The position numbers were made by a program, and so were the translations under genes. From positions 682,001 to 746,000 of the forward strand of contig JAFFJZ010000046.1 of assembly GCA_018340375.1 (NCBI GenBank): a stretch of 64,000 nucleotides of DNA, in the 5' to 3' direction. The notes beneath the pieces are model-generated. The model ran no database searches. It worked only from the letters and a program-made list of their open reading frames with translations, and had not been told where the DNA came from. This DNA comes from Gonatopus flavifemur (lineage: Eukaryota; Arthropoda; Insecta; Hymenoptera; Dryinidae). Positions 1 through 12,777 of this stretch are shown piece by piece. How positions within the stretch are numbered: position 1 is the first letter of the stretch; every line of letters starts with the position of its first letter.

Positions 1-966
1 GTGTGGAAATACATTGTCCATAAATTCACATATGGATTCCTCGTTTGTGTTGGAGAAAAATTGAAAAAATTTTTTGCATGCAAATTTCATCTCTCAACTA
101 ATGCACCTAAGATCCATAAGAGTTCATTATGGAACCACTGTTGGAATCTATTACACTGGGAAAAAAATTAGCTTAATCAGAAGAACATATTTTCTTGATC
201 TAAGAATATATTTTTTTTCTTATCTCACAAAATGTGTACTTGGAGTAAGCAAATTTTGTCTATATCACACTGTATAGTTTCAAACTGAGTAATTTCTTCT
301 TTCGAAGAAAGTTTTCTTGAATCAAGAAAATATCGAATCGGACTCGGTCAGACCAATATTTTCTTAGTTTAAGATTTTTTTTCTCTCAATGTAATATGAG
401 TTCATTACAATTGAATGATCAGAAGATTGAATATGTGTATCTTCAAAGATGAGTCAAAGAAATGAAAATATATTCCAAAGAGCACACGAAGTTCTCTGAT
501 TGTTTTAAAAACATAGCCTAGGTTCTGCGAGTCTTAACCTCCAAAAGCACATATTTTTACAGCATTCTCACTTTTAATGCAGCAAAACACGTTCTGAAAA
601 CGTTCTTTCCATATACTACAGGACGTTCTCGTAATATTTTTCTAACGTACTTTCATGGAAACTAACTGTTTTCATAAGGAGTCGATGAAATAACAATCGA
701 CTCCGACTCCCCTTTCGACTACATCCATCATTCCACGACTCCGACTCCGACTCCACAGCCCTGCTCCGCACCCTATCATCTGATTGTAATGGAACTCATA
801 TCACGCTCCAGGTTATTACCCGATAGTGGTCCCATATGAGCTCCATCCTAATCGGGTGGAAATTGTGCAGAATTTTTGTTCATAATTCGCAGTATTTGAC
901 CATATTTAGAAAACATGCTTTCATTGTGTTCGTTCCACCAAAACCCATGGAACTTTGAGCATTTCC
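1..966. other. Non-coding, fragments of dispersed repeats
   Basis: No gene is recognised here. About 575-680 resembles the interior of the element at 55523-56942: both have spaced ACGTTCT words, an ACAGGACGTT word and a run ending in AACTAAC. About 780-850 resembles the degenerate repeats near 47.6 kb and 49.3 kb, with a phrase of the type TGGAACTCATAT. A short GACTCC repeat lies at 700-760. Confidence 0.4.
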
Positions 967-1561
967 AGCCCGAGTAAAAATGAAAACTCCTGCAACACGT
1001 CTGCACTAGTCCCGCACTTATATTCACGCCCGTAACACTCCCGCAACAGATCCAAAAATTCGTGAGATTCTTGGTTCAAAATCAAAGCGCCCATAACATA
1101 CCCGCACCAGACCTGTACGCATATATATGTCCGCACCACGCCCGCAACAGGTATGCACGTTTTTCCTGTTTTGACACTATATGGACGTGGTGTAAGCATA
1201 TCGCAAGAGGCTTTTTTCTCATCTCCATTAAATCAGTACAATTTTTCTGAATCTCTAATAATTTTGCAATTAGTGAAATTTCAGAATAAGAATGAAGCGA
1301 AATAAAAACTTTCTAAGGCTCAAACGTAAAAGTTGTGAGAGAAATCTTCCTCATACAAAAATTCGGTGTGTTACTGCTTTCGAACGCGTGCATATTCAAA
1401 GGAACCCAAACAACGCCGTGTGTATGACACAAATTATTTTTCCCAAAATTTATATTGGTTTTTCTCTTACATCTATTACGCAAAGAGGAGGAGTTGTAAT
1501 TTGGTATGAAACATTCCGACAAACTTTGAACGTGATGACCCAGTCATTGCATGGTGTTATA

Positions 1562-1815
1562 CACGGAGAGAAATTTATTTGGAAAGATTACTATTTTATT
1601 CGTAAACTAGAACTATTCGGAAAAATCAGACAATAATTTATAGCATAACTCCTAATCATTGCCAGCTGTGATGGTAAAAATCCAAATTAATCTCGATTTT
1701 TACCATCACAACTGGCAATGATTAGGAGTTATATTATAAATTATTGTCTGATTTTTCCGAATAGTTCTAGTTTACGAATAAAATGGTCATTTTTCCAAAT
1801 ACATTTCTCTCCGTG
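1562..1815. mobile_element. Hairpin MITE with CACGGAGAGAAAT ends
   Basis: The 254-bp block is one inverted repeat: the left arm (1562 to about 1683) pairs with the right arm (about 1694-1815) with few mismatches. The ends CACGGAGAGAAAT are flanked by TA on both sides (1560-1561 and 1816-1817). The first bases match those of the 9.5-kb element at 11437-20929 and the 1058-bp element at 55877-56934, so it may be moved by the same transposase. It has no coding capacity. Confidence 0.75.
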
Positions 1816-1949
1816 TAGTGTATTGAAGTGAAATACAACGTGGCAGTGTGTGTGTACATCAAATTGTGTCAAACTATTTTATAAAAAATGAGTTCCTGTG
1901 GAAGGTAAGGATATTTATATCGACTCCTATTCATGTACATCTTGCTGAG

Positions 1950-4762
1950 TATCCCCTTAAGGGCTTTCGGACGTGGTAGAACTATAAATATGTAGGTACA
2001 CAAATACAGAATATAGGTATAGTCTAAGCGAGAAAAACTTTGCGCCAAACGTTTGTGTGAAATAGAAATTGATGTGAAATTTAAAAAATATTTTACCATA
2101 GTGCTTACCCGGGATTGCGCCGTGAACATAAATCTAGCAGTAAAATCACTCTCCATTCCCTCTAAAAAATTCGTGAATACGCGAGATGATTTGCTTTTCG
2201 TCGTCGCCATGTTGATTTCGGAAATATCTTAAGATGCAACTGGCAGCTGCGTTTCAAAGTAACCATTTGATTATTTTTTATTACATTCAAAATTTCAAGG
2301 TTTTCGAAATAATCAATCGATTGATGGAATTTTTCAATATTGCACGTGATTTATCGTAATAGAACTTATGTGTATATACGAATGAAACTATTCCGCATGG
2401 AAAAATTACATTACACTTCCCATGAACCCTTCATAAATGTGATTGAATTGAGATCGATTAGTTTGGTTATCATCCCGCATAAAATTTGATCGACGAAATT
2501 TTTATTCATCACTAAAAAAAGAGGACCATTTATTTAGAGGAAGAACGATCTTTGATTATGATGAACGAATTGTACGTGTAACGGTCAATTACCGATACAT
2601 CGTTTTCTCCACATTATTCTACATACGGTTATGTAAAATATTGATTTCATACACACATGCATAGTCCACGGGAAATGCAACGCAATTTTTACACTGGAAT
2701 ATTTGTTTATGCGGAATAAAATCAACGATATACATTATCACTTTCACAGCACATTATGGGGTGAAATTGTAGAAAATTCACGATTGAAAAAAATTTTTTT
2801 TGTTATTCTGAACATGGTAATAAAAAAAATACTCACTCGAAAACGTCGCTTTTAACTGCATTTTGCGATATTCTCAAAAGCAACACGGCGACGGCGAACT
2901 ATCAAATCGTCTCACGGATTTACGAATTTTTTTACAGGAAATAGAGGTAAATCCCACACTGAGAGATATTCATTATCGAAAAATAGTGGTTTTCCCATTA
3001 GTCGGGGGATATACTCGACATAACGATTTTATATACCTGGCTTGAGATCACAAATTGATGAGAAAAAACAGTAATTTTTCATGCTCCGAAGTTTGAAAAT
3101 TAAAACCAGAGAGAGATGAGAATTCATGTTGAAAAACAAACATCTGTTATCATACAAGTTGTAAACGAAAATTCTTAATTGATGACACTGATATGAATTG
3201 AAAACCATCCCATTTTCAAGATTGTTGCGTGGCTTCGGGGAAATAAGCCAGGTTTGTGATCACGAACAATGGTGTTCGATGCCGGTGAGGATACAATTTT
3301 TTTTCGATTAAAATAATGCTATAAAAAATTACTGATATTCCCCATCAATTTGTAATCACATGTCAAGTATATCCCTCGTCTACTGACAAAAACCAGTAAT
3401 TTTTGATGATGAATTCTTCTCAGTGCAGGTAAACACTTGGCAATCTCAGGTAAGCACAGTGGTATAATATTTTTTCGTATCAATTACTATTCCGCACAAA
3501 CGTTTGGCGCAAAATAGCAATTGAGATGAAATTTGAAAAATATTACACCATAGTGCCTGGAAGTACGCCTCGAATATGAATCCAGCGGTGGAATCCAAGG
3601 GCGTATCCAGGGGAGGGGTCCAAGGGGTCTGACCCCCCCCCCCCCAAATCCAGCATTTTCTCGTTTGTTATATATCTATATATTTCGTATATATAGATAT
3701 ACATCCTTAACATAGGCCCCTTCCAAAAAAAAATTCTGGATACGCCCTTGGTGGAATCATTCTCGATTCATATATATAAAGAAAAATTCTTACATACGTC
3801 AGACGATTTGACATTTCGTCACCGCCATGTTAAATTTGGAAATATCGTGGAATAAAGTTGGAGGTTGCGTTTTGGAGAAACCCAAACATTCTTTCTATGG
3901 TCAGAATATCAAAGTTTTTTTCCATGATTATAAAGCTCTTCAAAAGTTCACACTGTAAAACAAAATATGTTGTAAAAGTGTTGTAACGTATATAATTGAC
4001 ATTACTTATCATAAAATACATTTCAGTATCAAAATTATGTCATATTTCTCGTGAACTATACTTTTTTGAATGACATAAAATTTTAACATAAACGTACGTA
4101 GAATTATAATCAAAACGATGTATCGGTAATTGACCGTTACACGTACAATTCGTTCATCATAATCAAAGATCGTTCTTTCTCTCAATAAATGGTCCTCTTT
4201 TTTTATAAATGAATAAAAATTTTGTCGATCAAATCTTATGCGGGATGATAACCAAACTAATCGATCTCAATTCAATCACATTTATGAAGGGTTCATGGGA
4301 AGTGTAATGTAATTTTTCCATGCGGAATAGTTTCATTCGTATATACACATAAGTTCTATCACGATAAATCACGTGCAATATTGAAAAATTCCATCAATCG
4401 ATTGATCATTTTGAAAACCTTGAAATTTTGAATGTAATAAAAAATAATCAAATGTTCACTTTGAAACGCAGCTGCCACTTGCATCTTGAGATATTTTCAA
4501 TATCAACATGGTGACGACGAAATGTCAAATCGTCTCGCGTATTCACAAATTTTTTACAGAGAATGGAAAGTGATTTCACCGCTACATTTATATTTATGGC
4601 GCAATCCCAAATAAGCACTATGGTGAAATATTTTTTAAATTTCACATCAATTGCTATTTTGCACAAAAGTTTGGAGCAGAGTTTTCTTCGCTTTAACTAT
4701 ACCTATGTGCTATATGTGTGTACCTACACATTCACAGTTATACTGTGCTCGAGGGCCCTTAA
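1950..4762. repeat. Long nested foldback (arms about 650-700 bp)
   Basis: A left arm from about 1950 to 2655 is the inverse of a right arm from about 4070 to 4762. Shared words include ACCGATACATCGTTTT, TCATCCCGCATAA and GTGTAGGTACACA or close variants. Between the arms lie further diverged copies: 2850-2960 matches the right arm, and 3440-3900 matches the left arm. A second inverted pair (about 2958-3080 with 3315-3430) forms an inner palindrome. The structure therefore looks like related foldback units inserted in one another. No protein is visible. Confidence 0.7.
3596..3750. mobile_element. hAT-type MITE, 155 bp
   Basis: The terminal inverted repeat is CAAGGGCGTATCCAG on both ends. The perfect 8-bp duplication GTGGAATC (3588-3595 and 3751-3758) is the hAT signature. 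The interior contains a C-tract and an AT-rich palindrome. It sits in the third copy of the foldback arm. Confidence 0.85.
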
Positions 4763-5675
4763 GCACGCATTGCAACAGTAATTTCGACATTGACGGGTCT
4801 GGTGCGGACCTGGTACAGCTCTATTGCATGCATGTTCTGGGCTTGGTGCGGTCTTGGTGCGAACACGTTCCGGGATTTATCGTCCATCGTCATTCACTGT
4901 GTGCGGGTTTAGTGCAGCTATGGTGCAATCGCGTTGCGGGTGTACGGTTCGCCAAACGGCCTTGGTGCAAACGTGGTGCGGGCGTAATCATTTTTGTGTG
5001 CAGGAGTGTTGCAGATGTGGTGCAGGCATATACGGTACTGTTATGGGCGTGGTGCGGGTGCTTACAGTATTATTGCGGGTTCAGTACAGATGCGCCCGCA
5101 ACACATTCGTAACAGTACCGTATATTTTCATTTCAGCGATTTAAAAATTTTAACTCGGGAGTTCACGAAGTATTGATTGTACGATATAAAATCCAGGCAA
5201 ATCAGAATTAAAGGAAGAGAAGTGTGAACACTAAATTTCCATACAAAATTCTGTAAAAGCTACTACTATGTGGATATCCTTCGTTTTTATAGTCTGATCT
5301 TCATGAAATTTGCATCACTGTTATTTGTGAGGTTGATGATGGTCTCATATTACCTCCGCGTTTATCCGTTCAAGGGAATGGAATTCGCAAAGAAAAGTAT
5401 CATAAACAATTGTGATGTTGCCAACGCGCTTATCTCCTATTCTGATTGTATGATCAACATGAAACTCATCCCACGTTTCAGTTATAGTTCTGTAGTGGTC
5501 GAGTCATACTTTTTGCACTGCAATTTCTGATTTTGAGGACAATGTAGCTCCTGTCAGATACTACTTGGATAGAAACGAGGAAGCTTCGCGCCTATCAATT
5601 GGCAGAGGTTTTTCTCTTATGATAAGAATACTATTATCATTAAAGTGCTGTAACAATGAAGATCCTGTGATAATA

Positions 5676-6959
5676 TTGGGTTTGTGAATATGACTCAGCC
5701 CTTTTTCGTTGAAATAAAACACATTTGCTTGTTTAGGAAATCGAAGAACAGTTTATTCAAAGTATGCTACATCTGCAGCTACAACCTTTGCCCATCTTCC
5801 AGGTGATTTATGTATTCCTTGCCTGAAGAAATCCTGATCTTTTGAGCTGATTCAATTATTAAGCCAAATTTTGATACTTTCGTATTTAGTGAACCGTTCT
5901 CCTGTGAGATCTGAATGCATTATCCGAAATGAGTGGTAATCCGACGGAGCTATGTCTGGCGAATATAGCGGGTGGAAAAGTACTCCCCAGTTCTGTCCAT
6001 CTAAATATTTTTTCATGACTTGTGCGGTGTGCGGTTTGGCATTGTCATGTTGCAGAATGAACTGACTGTGACTATTCATCCATTCTGGTCGTTTTTTCTT
6101 CTATGACTTGCTTGGAATGCATTAGTTGTCGTCGGTGAAGTTCTCTATTAATAGTTTGAGAGGGTTCGAGCAACCCATAATATACAACACCTCTCTGATC
6201 CCACCAAACGCAGTAACCTTGGCACAGTGAATATTTCTTTTTGGCTGTGATGTGCCCGGTTCACCTGGCTTCACCCAAGATTTTTGGCGTTTTAGATTCT
6301 CATAGTATATCCATTTTTCATTTCCTGTGACTATCCGATGCAAAAATCTTTTTCGTCACTGTCTTTGAAATAGTATTTCACAAATTGTTCTCCGACGTCC
6401 CATGTCTCCTTCTCTCAATTCATGTTGGACCCAGTTATTGAGTTTTTGAACCATTCCCATTGCTTTTGAACGCTTCGCAACAGTTGATCGTTCAACATTC
6501 AATGCTGCAGCCAGTTCTGCTTGAGTCTGGCAAGAATCCTCTGTCAATAATCCTCCCAAATCAGCATCTTCAAATTTTTTTGATGGTTTTCTGTATTCCT
6601 CGTCCTCAGTGCCAAAATCATGATTTTGAAATCGTCGAAACCATCCCTCGCAAGTTGTATTAGATGGAGCATGCTCACCGTAAATCTCCACAAGCAAACG
6701 ATACGTTTCCGCTGCACTTTTCTTCGCAATGAAATAGTGTAACAATAATTCCCGCAAATGATGTTCACTTGGAACGAAAACCGACATGTTCAAGGAGGTG
6801 AAAATTTGTTGCTCACAAACCAAACCAAATGTCGCGTAGTGCGTTTGACAGCTGACAAAAAGTACTATCGAATACAATTGTTGCTATCTATTAGTACTCG
6901 TGAGCAATATGGACAACGACATGTGTTAGGATAGGGCGGAGTCATATTCACACACCCAA
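5676..6959 (-). mobile_element. Mariner element, full length, 1284 bp
   Basis: The ends are TTGGGTTTGTGAATATGACT (left) and, reverse-complemented, TTGGGTGTGTGAATATGACT (right), an inverted repeat of about 28 bp. Both are flanked by TA (5674-5675 and 6960-6961), the target used by Tc1/mariner elements. The length is normal for a mariner. It carries the broken minus-strand transposase described separately. Confidence 0.9.
5757..6877 (-). pseudogene. Mariner transposase (DD34D), inactivated
   Basis: This encoded the cut-and-paste transposase of the surrounding mariner. The N-terminal third (6877 to about 6356) shows the paired helix-turn-helix region (SAAETYRLLVEIYGEHAPS, then CQTQAELAAALNV). 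The catalytic part follows in other frames. The first acidic position reads TGNEKWI where active members have TGDEKW, so the first catalytic aspartate is asparagine. The second, LQHDNAKPH, and third, YSPDIAPSD, are intact with 34 residues between them. Several frameshifts and stops break the gene, and the C-terminus ends near 5757. Both the substitution and the frame breaks mean it is dead. Confidence 0.88.
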
Positions 6960-6961
6960 TA

Positions 6962-7404
6962 AATATAACTGCCATTCAATGTGATTAGCAGAATGCCTTT
7001 CTTTCGAAAATGTTTTTTTTCTTCACAGTTATATTCGCTGGGAGATTGATAACTGATGGAATTTCACAACTTTCCCTTCATCTAGTAAGATGATCCCTAT
7101 TCCGCCAACTGGCGTAAAATAAAACCCATCGATACCATTCGCTTGATCATGATTGATCATTACTATCCCCTCATATGTTCAATAGATATTTTCAGGAAAT
7201 TGATTCCATATATTGTGGGATTCAGTTTATATGTCCTCTCTCAACTTCTTCAGGAGGAGTTCTGCATTCCCGTCACGAGATTGTTGAGAGAAGAGGAAGA
7301 CAGAGAAAAACTTTTTTCCAATATGATTTTTCATAATCCTGAATGTTCCTGGGCGTTCGCCAACGATCCTCGAACGTTCCTGAAGGTTTGGTTTCTCTTG
7401 GGGA
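6962..7404. other. Non-coding stretch, nothing recognised
   Basis: This stretch between the mariner and the tandem repeats has no convincing coding region on either strand. The short open frames are not supported by any motif. Confidence 0.3.
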
Positions 7405-7700
7405 TCACAACCCCTAGGACCCATGTTTCATATAAATCTGCTCACGAATGCGAAGTTGACTAAATTCACGTTCGTCATCTTGAATTCGTTGTTCGACGTT
7501 AGATTCGAATTCCCCACCCTCCAAAACCCCTAGGACTCATGTTTCATATAAATCCGTCCACCAATGCGGAGTTGACTAAATTCACGTCCACCATCTTGGA
7601 TCCGCTACCTTGAATTCGGGATTTGACTCCAGATTCGGATTCAGCACCCTCGAAAATCCCTAAGACCCATTTCTCATAATAATTCATCGATCCGAGCCAA
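7405..7700. repeat. Tandem repeat, unit about 116-130 bp, about 2.5 copies
   Basis: Units begin at about 7411, 7527 and 7657 with CCCCTAGGACCCATGTTT or close variants. They share later words such as GAGTTGACTAAATTCACGT. The copies are diverged, so the array is old. Confidence 0.75.
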
Positions 7701-7926
7701 GATAACGAATATTCCAAGACTGCGGAGAAAATGAGGTACCTAAATATATATGTATACAGCGGAGAAAATTTTCTCCGAGATTACCTATTCTTTCAGAAAA
7801 AAATTCAAAGAAAATGACAGGACTGGTCCGATTGCAATAGAAAAAAATGGTCCCGGAGGATGGGTTTGAAGAAAATTCTTTATGAATTTCATTCAATTTG
7901 GTCCACTTGATCCAGAGTTATCCCTG

Positions 7927-8005
7927 GTACAGACAGACAGACAGACAGACAGACATACAGACAGACAGACATACATACATACAGACAGACAGACAGACAC
8001 GCGGA
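7927..8005. repeat. (CAGA)n microsatellite with ACAT interruptions
   Basis: A run of CAGA tetranucleotides interrupted by CATA units. Similar GTCTGTCTGTCTGT runs occur at about 47496 and 49550 next to related degenerate sequence. Confidence 0.9.
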
Positions 8006-8403
8006 CATACAACCCCGCGGATTATCAATCAGTATTGCATGAAATGGAGAACTATCCAACCTTCAATTGGATTACTCAAATATTTCAGAAGATACGGTCA
8101 GAGCGTACGATAGCGGGTGCAATAGGCACTCCGTGCTGGTATACTACGTATACCGATGAGTGCCTGAGAAGAAGATATAGACAATATTTATGGAACCACA
8201 TAAAAAAAAAATCTTCTCTCAAAGAATGAGAGAACCATCACAGTCCCGACGGTATGGTTATTCCACGAGCAAACGTTATAGGGAAAAGCTCCTTTATGCG
8301 TTCTTCCGGCACAGACCCGTTGGAGTAGGCAAAAAAGGAATTATATTGAATTGAGAAAACAAAAACGAGCAAGTCAGTCTCAAGAGCTATAGACGGAACC
8401 TGC

Positions 8404-8581
8404 ATGACTCCCCGTGGCCACCGATACGAGATTTTTCGGTCGTCGATGGGAATAAACAAAGAAAAATACGTAAAACTTCCACGCGGTGGTAATTCACGAC
8501 ATAATATCAATTCAACAGCAACGTTGAACCATGCAAGTGAAAAACTATTCGACATCATGCATTTTGTACACGAAGCAAAAG
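8404..8581 (+). other. Unrecognised open frame ending at the piggyBac insertion site
   Basis: This frame opens at 8404 and runs to the TTAA at 8582-8585. If pB1 (8586-24276) and one TTAA are mentally removed, the same frame continues through 24281 to a stop near 24528, about 140 codons in all. The second half begins with a hydrophobic run (QLLPVISILFF). I do not recognise the protein. It could be a host exon, an older repeat or chance; there is no independent evidence for transcription. Confidence 0.2.
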
Positions 8582-8930
8582 TTAACCCTTATGTGCTCAC
8601 CCGGGTACCCACTAGCGCACTTTTTCAATGATTTCTTATATTTTAGGGGGAAATTTTTCTAATTCGGTCAAGATCGTCGTGATTTGACTTCTTTTCTATC
8701 AAAATATGCTTTTAGATTTTTTATTATCCATTCAAAATGAAGAGATTCATTCCGTTGAATGTAACATCATGCCAGGGACACCCAGGGTACCCCGGTACCC
8801 ATGTGTAAAAATGTACGTTGTCTGCATAATTCTTCATATAATCTTACTATTTTAATCTAGTTCCATTTCAAATATTACAATATTAATGAAAACAATAATT
8901 CATGCAATAAAAATCTAAATTATTATTTAT

Positions 8931-10914
8931 TCATTGAATGCACTCTTTATATTTTGTCATAGTTATCGCATGTTCATCACATACGGGTTTCTTACAATCC
9001 ACGCAAGATTTCCTGGTTTTTCTGCGTTTCTTTACCGCTTACTTATAACAGATATGACAACTGCCAGTGATGATTTTTCTGCCAATGTGATCTAACTGCG
9101 ACTGCTGCGATCCCTGAGCAAAACGCTCTCTACTCCTAACTTTGTAGAATGATTTCTCATTATTTGCTGATTCTGTGCACGGTTTTCAATCCATGGCATG
9201 GCAATTTCTTCACTCAGTTTTCTTAAGAACATTCTACGTTGATTTTTCTTCTTCGGTATCATGCTATTATTTTGATGATAAATGATGTGAGCATGAAGAC
9301 AAGCAATATCTATAATGTTATAAAAAAAAGCTGGTGGCCATCTGTTCGTACGTCGATGAGTGTTGTACCTTCCGAGCATTTGATCCATAGTATCTACACC
9401 AATTTTGTGCTGATTATAATATGTAATTATTTCTGGTTTTTTCTTTGTATCATTAGATACTGGCATATCTGAGTGCATAGTGGAGAGCAATATCACAGAT
9501 TTATTTTTCTTTGGCACGTAAGAACATAAGGTTACTTTTCCATAAAATCCAAATAATGTTGAGAATTCTTCTTTCGCTTTGGAGGCTGCCATCGCTTAAG
9601 GTATGAAAGGTTTGTTTTTCCTCAGGGTACCTACAATTGTCAGGTTCCATGACAGAAATTCCTTAGCAAGCGGCAATGATGTAAAGAAATTATCCATGCA
9701 AATGTTTCTGCCAGATCCTCTACATAATATTGCGAGTTCTTCCACAACCCTTTCGCCCTGGTTTACCTCACGTGCATTGTTCGTTTTCCCTGTATAAATC
9801 AAGCCTTTCTGTGGGTAAGAGTTTTCCACATCGCATATCCACCAAACTTCCATTCCATATTTAGCTGTCTTGGATGGTATATATTGAGTGAATTTAGTTC
9901 TACCTCTATAAGGAAAAAGCTGCTCATCAATAGTTAAATTTTCAGTAGGTTTGTACATCGTGGACAAATTGTTATTGAGCATATTCCATAAATCACGTAT
10001 AGGAGCAGCTTTATCTTCAAGTAAGCGTTGTTCACGTGTATTGATGTCATCGAAGCGTATGAAACGTAAAATTGATTTGAAACGTTGCACTCCCATAGTT
10101 GCGCGATATAGAGGATACGATGAAGTTTTCCACATTTCACTCAAATGATCAGTGTTGGAATTATTAACTCCTGTACTTATTGAAATGCCTAAAAATGCGT
10201 ACATTTCGTGCAAGGTTACATTTTTCTATACCCGTGGTTCTTTTCCGGGATGTTCATTATTATATTCTCCAAATACTGCAGTTGCTTTTCTGTTAGTATA
10301 ACGAACCATCATATTCATCATCTCATCCGAACAAATTTTTTTAAAAGTATCGCACATGGATAAATTTTCCGTACTTTTGTGTGTACCGGCCTTTTGTCTT
10401 ACAATATTCCGAACAGCAGCTTGATGCTGAGAGAATGGTATTTCACTTCAAACCGTCTTATCTTTGGACACAAAAGCTGTATCGGTTTCCTCTGAAATAT
10501 GTAATGATCTGTTTTATGTGCAATTTTTTCATTATTCTCATAAACTAATAATTCATGGAGTATGCAAACAGAAATACCTTCTCCTTCATTTCCTACTTCC
10601 CGGTCAAATTCATTCTCTTCAGTTTCTTCTTTTTCTTCTTCTTCTGATTGTAAATCTTCATCTCGCCGGTTCATGATTTCACTATCCACATCTTCTACAT
10701 CAACATGTTCTGGTTCTTGCTTTTTTCCAGCTTCATCATTATTGTCACTTTCGTCTCCATCAGAGGTACTAATAATTGATGCTCGGGTGCGCGTGGGAAA
10801 CCATTCCTCATCGTTACTATCCGAAGCAGCTAAACTCTCATCTCCTGAGTCACCCAATAACTGTTTTAAATACCTGTCTTGTTCCAAACGAATCAATCTG
10901 GAATGGATGCACAA
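8931..10914 (-). pseudogene. piggyBac transposase (pB1), broken
   Basis: This encoded the DDD transposase of pB1. From the N-terminus: an acidic, low-complexity leader rich in Glu, Asp and Ser (10914 to about 10540), a frame break near 10400-10213, then the DDE_Tnp_1_7-type core. The core holds TIDEQLFPYRGR (first Asp), CMDNFFTS (second) and GVDTMDQM (third), all with the aspartates intact. A further stop separates 9596 from 9592. The frame then runs to the C-terminal cysteine-rich domain (CHIC ... CVDCKKPVCDEH at about 9060-8950), interrupted by one stop, and ends at 8931. Domain order and length fit the family; frameshifts and stops make it inactive. Confidence 0.88.
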
Positions 10915-11885
10915 GGAAATTGATCATTTTGTAACACTAGCTCAATTACGCCCGACTACACATTCAGTTACGAAGACTTTTGTTTGTATGAGAATATTTA
11001 TTTCCACTTACTTGGAATACTCGGCTTTTGATAATTCATCCCTTTCAGAATCACCTTATTGCACTCATATAAAAATATCTTTTATCACGGTTTATTCAAC
11101 GATTTATTATACACGTGACTATCAAAAATTCTTCAGCACAACAAAAATAATGTCAGAGCATTTATGTCTATCCGGTCGAAGGTGGCTAATGTGTGACATC
11201 TATGATTTTGTTAGGTTACATCAGGAAACGAATGAATACTACAAGCTGATATGCAATTGTTTGATCGAGGATAACCGTATCAGCGCCAGAACGAAATAAT
11301 GTTATGTGTGAGTTTGACAAACGCGCTTCAAACGTAACAGTGAGGAAATGATGCTACTCTCAAACAAGTACTTGAGAATATTCTCATCTTTCCATGCAAG
11401 TATACACTTTTTTCCTGCTTGAGCAGGAAATACATGCACGGAGAGGACGAGACATCGCTGCGCGCTGTCTACAAACAAGAACGTTCAATAAATATCGATA
11501 CGCGTTGTGTAGACAGCGTGTGGAGACGCCTCGCGCGACGAACAGCCGTGCCACGGACATTTGACGTACGAGACATGCCCTAGCGATGCGTACGCAATGC
11601 TAGCCAATGTCTACGCAGTATTGAGTGATGCGTATGCAACGCTAGGCGATGTCTACGCAGTGTTCAGCCATGCCTCAATAGAATACATTTTTCCTTAAGT
11701 GAATTTAATGTGTTGAATTATCGTATGTTCAAAAAAAAAAAAAAATTCGGATAGAAAAAAATAATTTATGCATAAATTATGAATAAATTATCCATGAATC
11801 ATACATGAATACTATAAAATACATGGATACATGAATAATAAAAAAATTCCTCCACTATTATAATGAAAACTGTTATTCAATGGTA

Positions 11886-12777
11886 CCCAGGTAGGAATGA
11901 ACAAATGGTCCAAGCTTGGCCCGAGCTTGGCCCAATTATGACTTATATTGGCCCAGAATCCATAACTACAAATGGCCCAAGCTTGGTTCAAGCTTGGGAT
12001 GATAACCTCGTGCCAGGCTTGGTACCCAATATTGGGCCAGAATATAACACCAAGCATGGCCCAATGTATTATGATACATGTACCATGAGTTTTTCGGAGC
12101 TTGGCTTATATGATAAAACAGAGCCTGGCCCAAGTTGTGTATATTTACTTTTGCCAAGCTTTAAGCTAATTCTCCAAACATGCTTCCAAGACGAGGAAAT
12201 GACATAAAACATTAAGTGATTCAGAATGATATAATGGGCTCATTTCTCAAACTGTCAATGACGTAGATAATGATGTAATGAATCACGTGACTTCTCACAT
12301 CATTTTCGTAAGCATTTTTTGACAAATGATAATAATTTTCCAACACTTCATCAGTCTTGAATTGATTTATGACAAAAGTTATCACGAAAAATGATGTGGG
12401 AAAACATATGGTTCATAATTCCATTATCCATGTCATTTTCAGCTTCAGGAATGGGGTCTATTTCACCATCTCAAACCATATCATTTTTTAGGTAAGTCAT
12501 GACATAGAACGAATTTCATTTGCCAGACACAATATTTTTATTCTTATTTTTATATATTATGGTTGTATATTGGACCAATATTGGTTCGCCATGCTTGGCA
12601 ACCCAATGTTTTGCCAAGCTTGCACCAGTTGCTATATTGGTATTCCCTGTGAAACACGGTATGGGTTTGGAAATAACCAATGGTTGTATATTGGCCCAAT
12701 ATTGGTTGGCGGTGCTTGGCAGCCCAATATCTTGCCAAGCTTAGCCCAGTTGTCAGTATTGGCATTTCCTACCTGGG
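11886..12777. mobile_element. 892-bp non-autonomous element with CCCAGGTAGGAA ends
   Basis: The ends are CCCAGGTAGGAAT and its inverse (…ATTTCCTACCTGGG), each flanked by TA (11884-11885 and 12778-12779). Both subterminal regions (11905-12150 and 12565-12770) are filled with variants of TTGGCCCAAGCTTGG and TTGCCAAGCTT. The centre (about 12200-12500) lacks them. No protein is seen. The layout of short ends, 2-bp duplication and many subterminal motif copies parallels CACTA-type elements. Confidence 0.75.

Larger units (their letters stand above)
969..5159. mobile_element. 4.2-kb DNA element with CCCGAGT ends and AG target duplication
   Basis: The left end reads CCCGAGTAAAAATGAAAA and the right end, reverse-complemented, CCCGAGTTAAAATTTTTAAA. 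Both are flanked by AG (967-968 and 5160-5161). Subterminal blocks at about 985-1150 and 4795-5110 are unusually GC-rich for the window and hold many variants of GGTGCGG, GCGGG and CCCGCACC. Short subterminal repeats plus a 2-bp duplication recall CACTA-like elements, although the terminal bases are not CACTA. No transposase is seen; the inside is occupied by a hairpin MITE, a long foldback and a hAT-type MITE. A 2-bp duplication alone is weak evidence for the boundaries; the matching ends are the better support. Confidence 0.55.

Noticed and set aside
4651..5112. Overlapping plus-strand frames up to 153 residues with many Cys and Trp
   Set aside because: They cover the GGTGCGG subterminal repeats of the 969-5159 element, and several frames are open at once because of the repeats.
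10562..11299. 245-residue plus-strand frame rich in Ser
   Set aside because: It is antisense to the acidic leader of the pB1 transposase; Glu/Asp codons read as Ser/Phe codons on the other strand.
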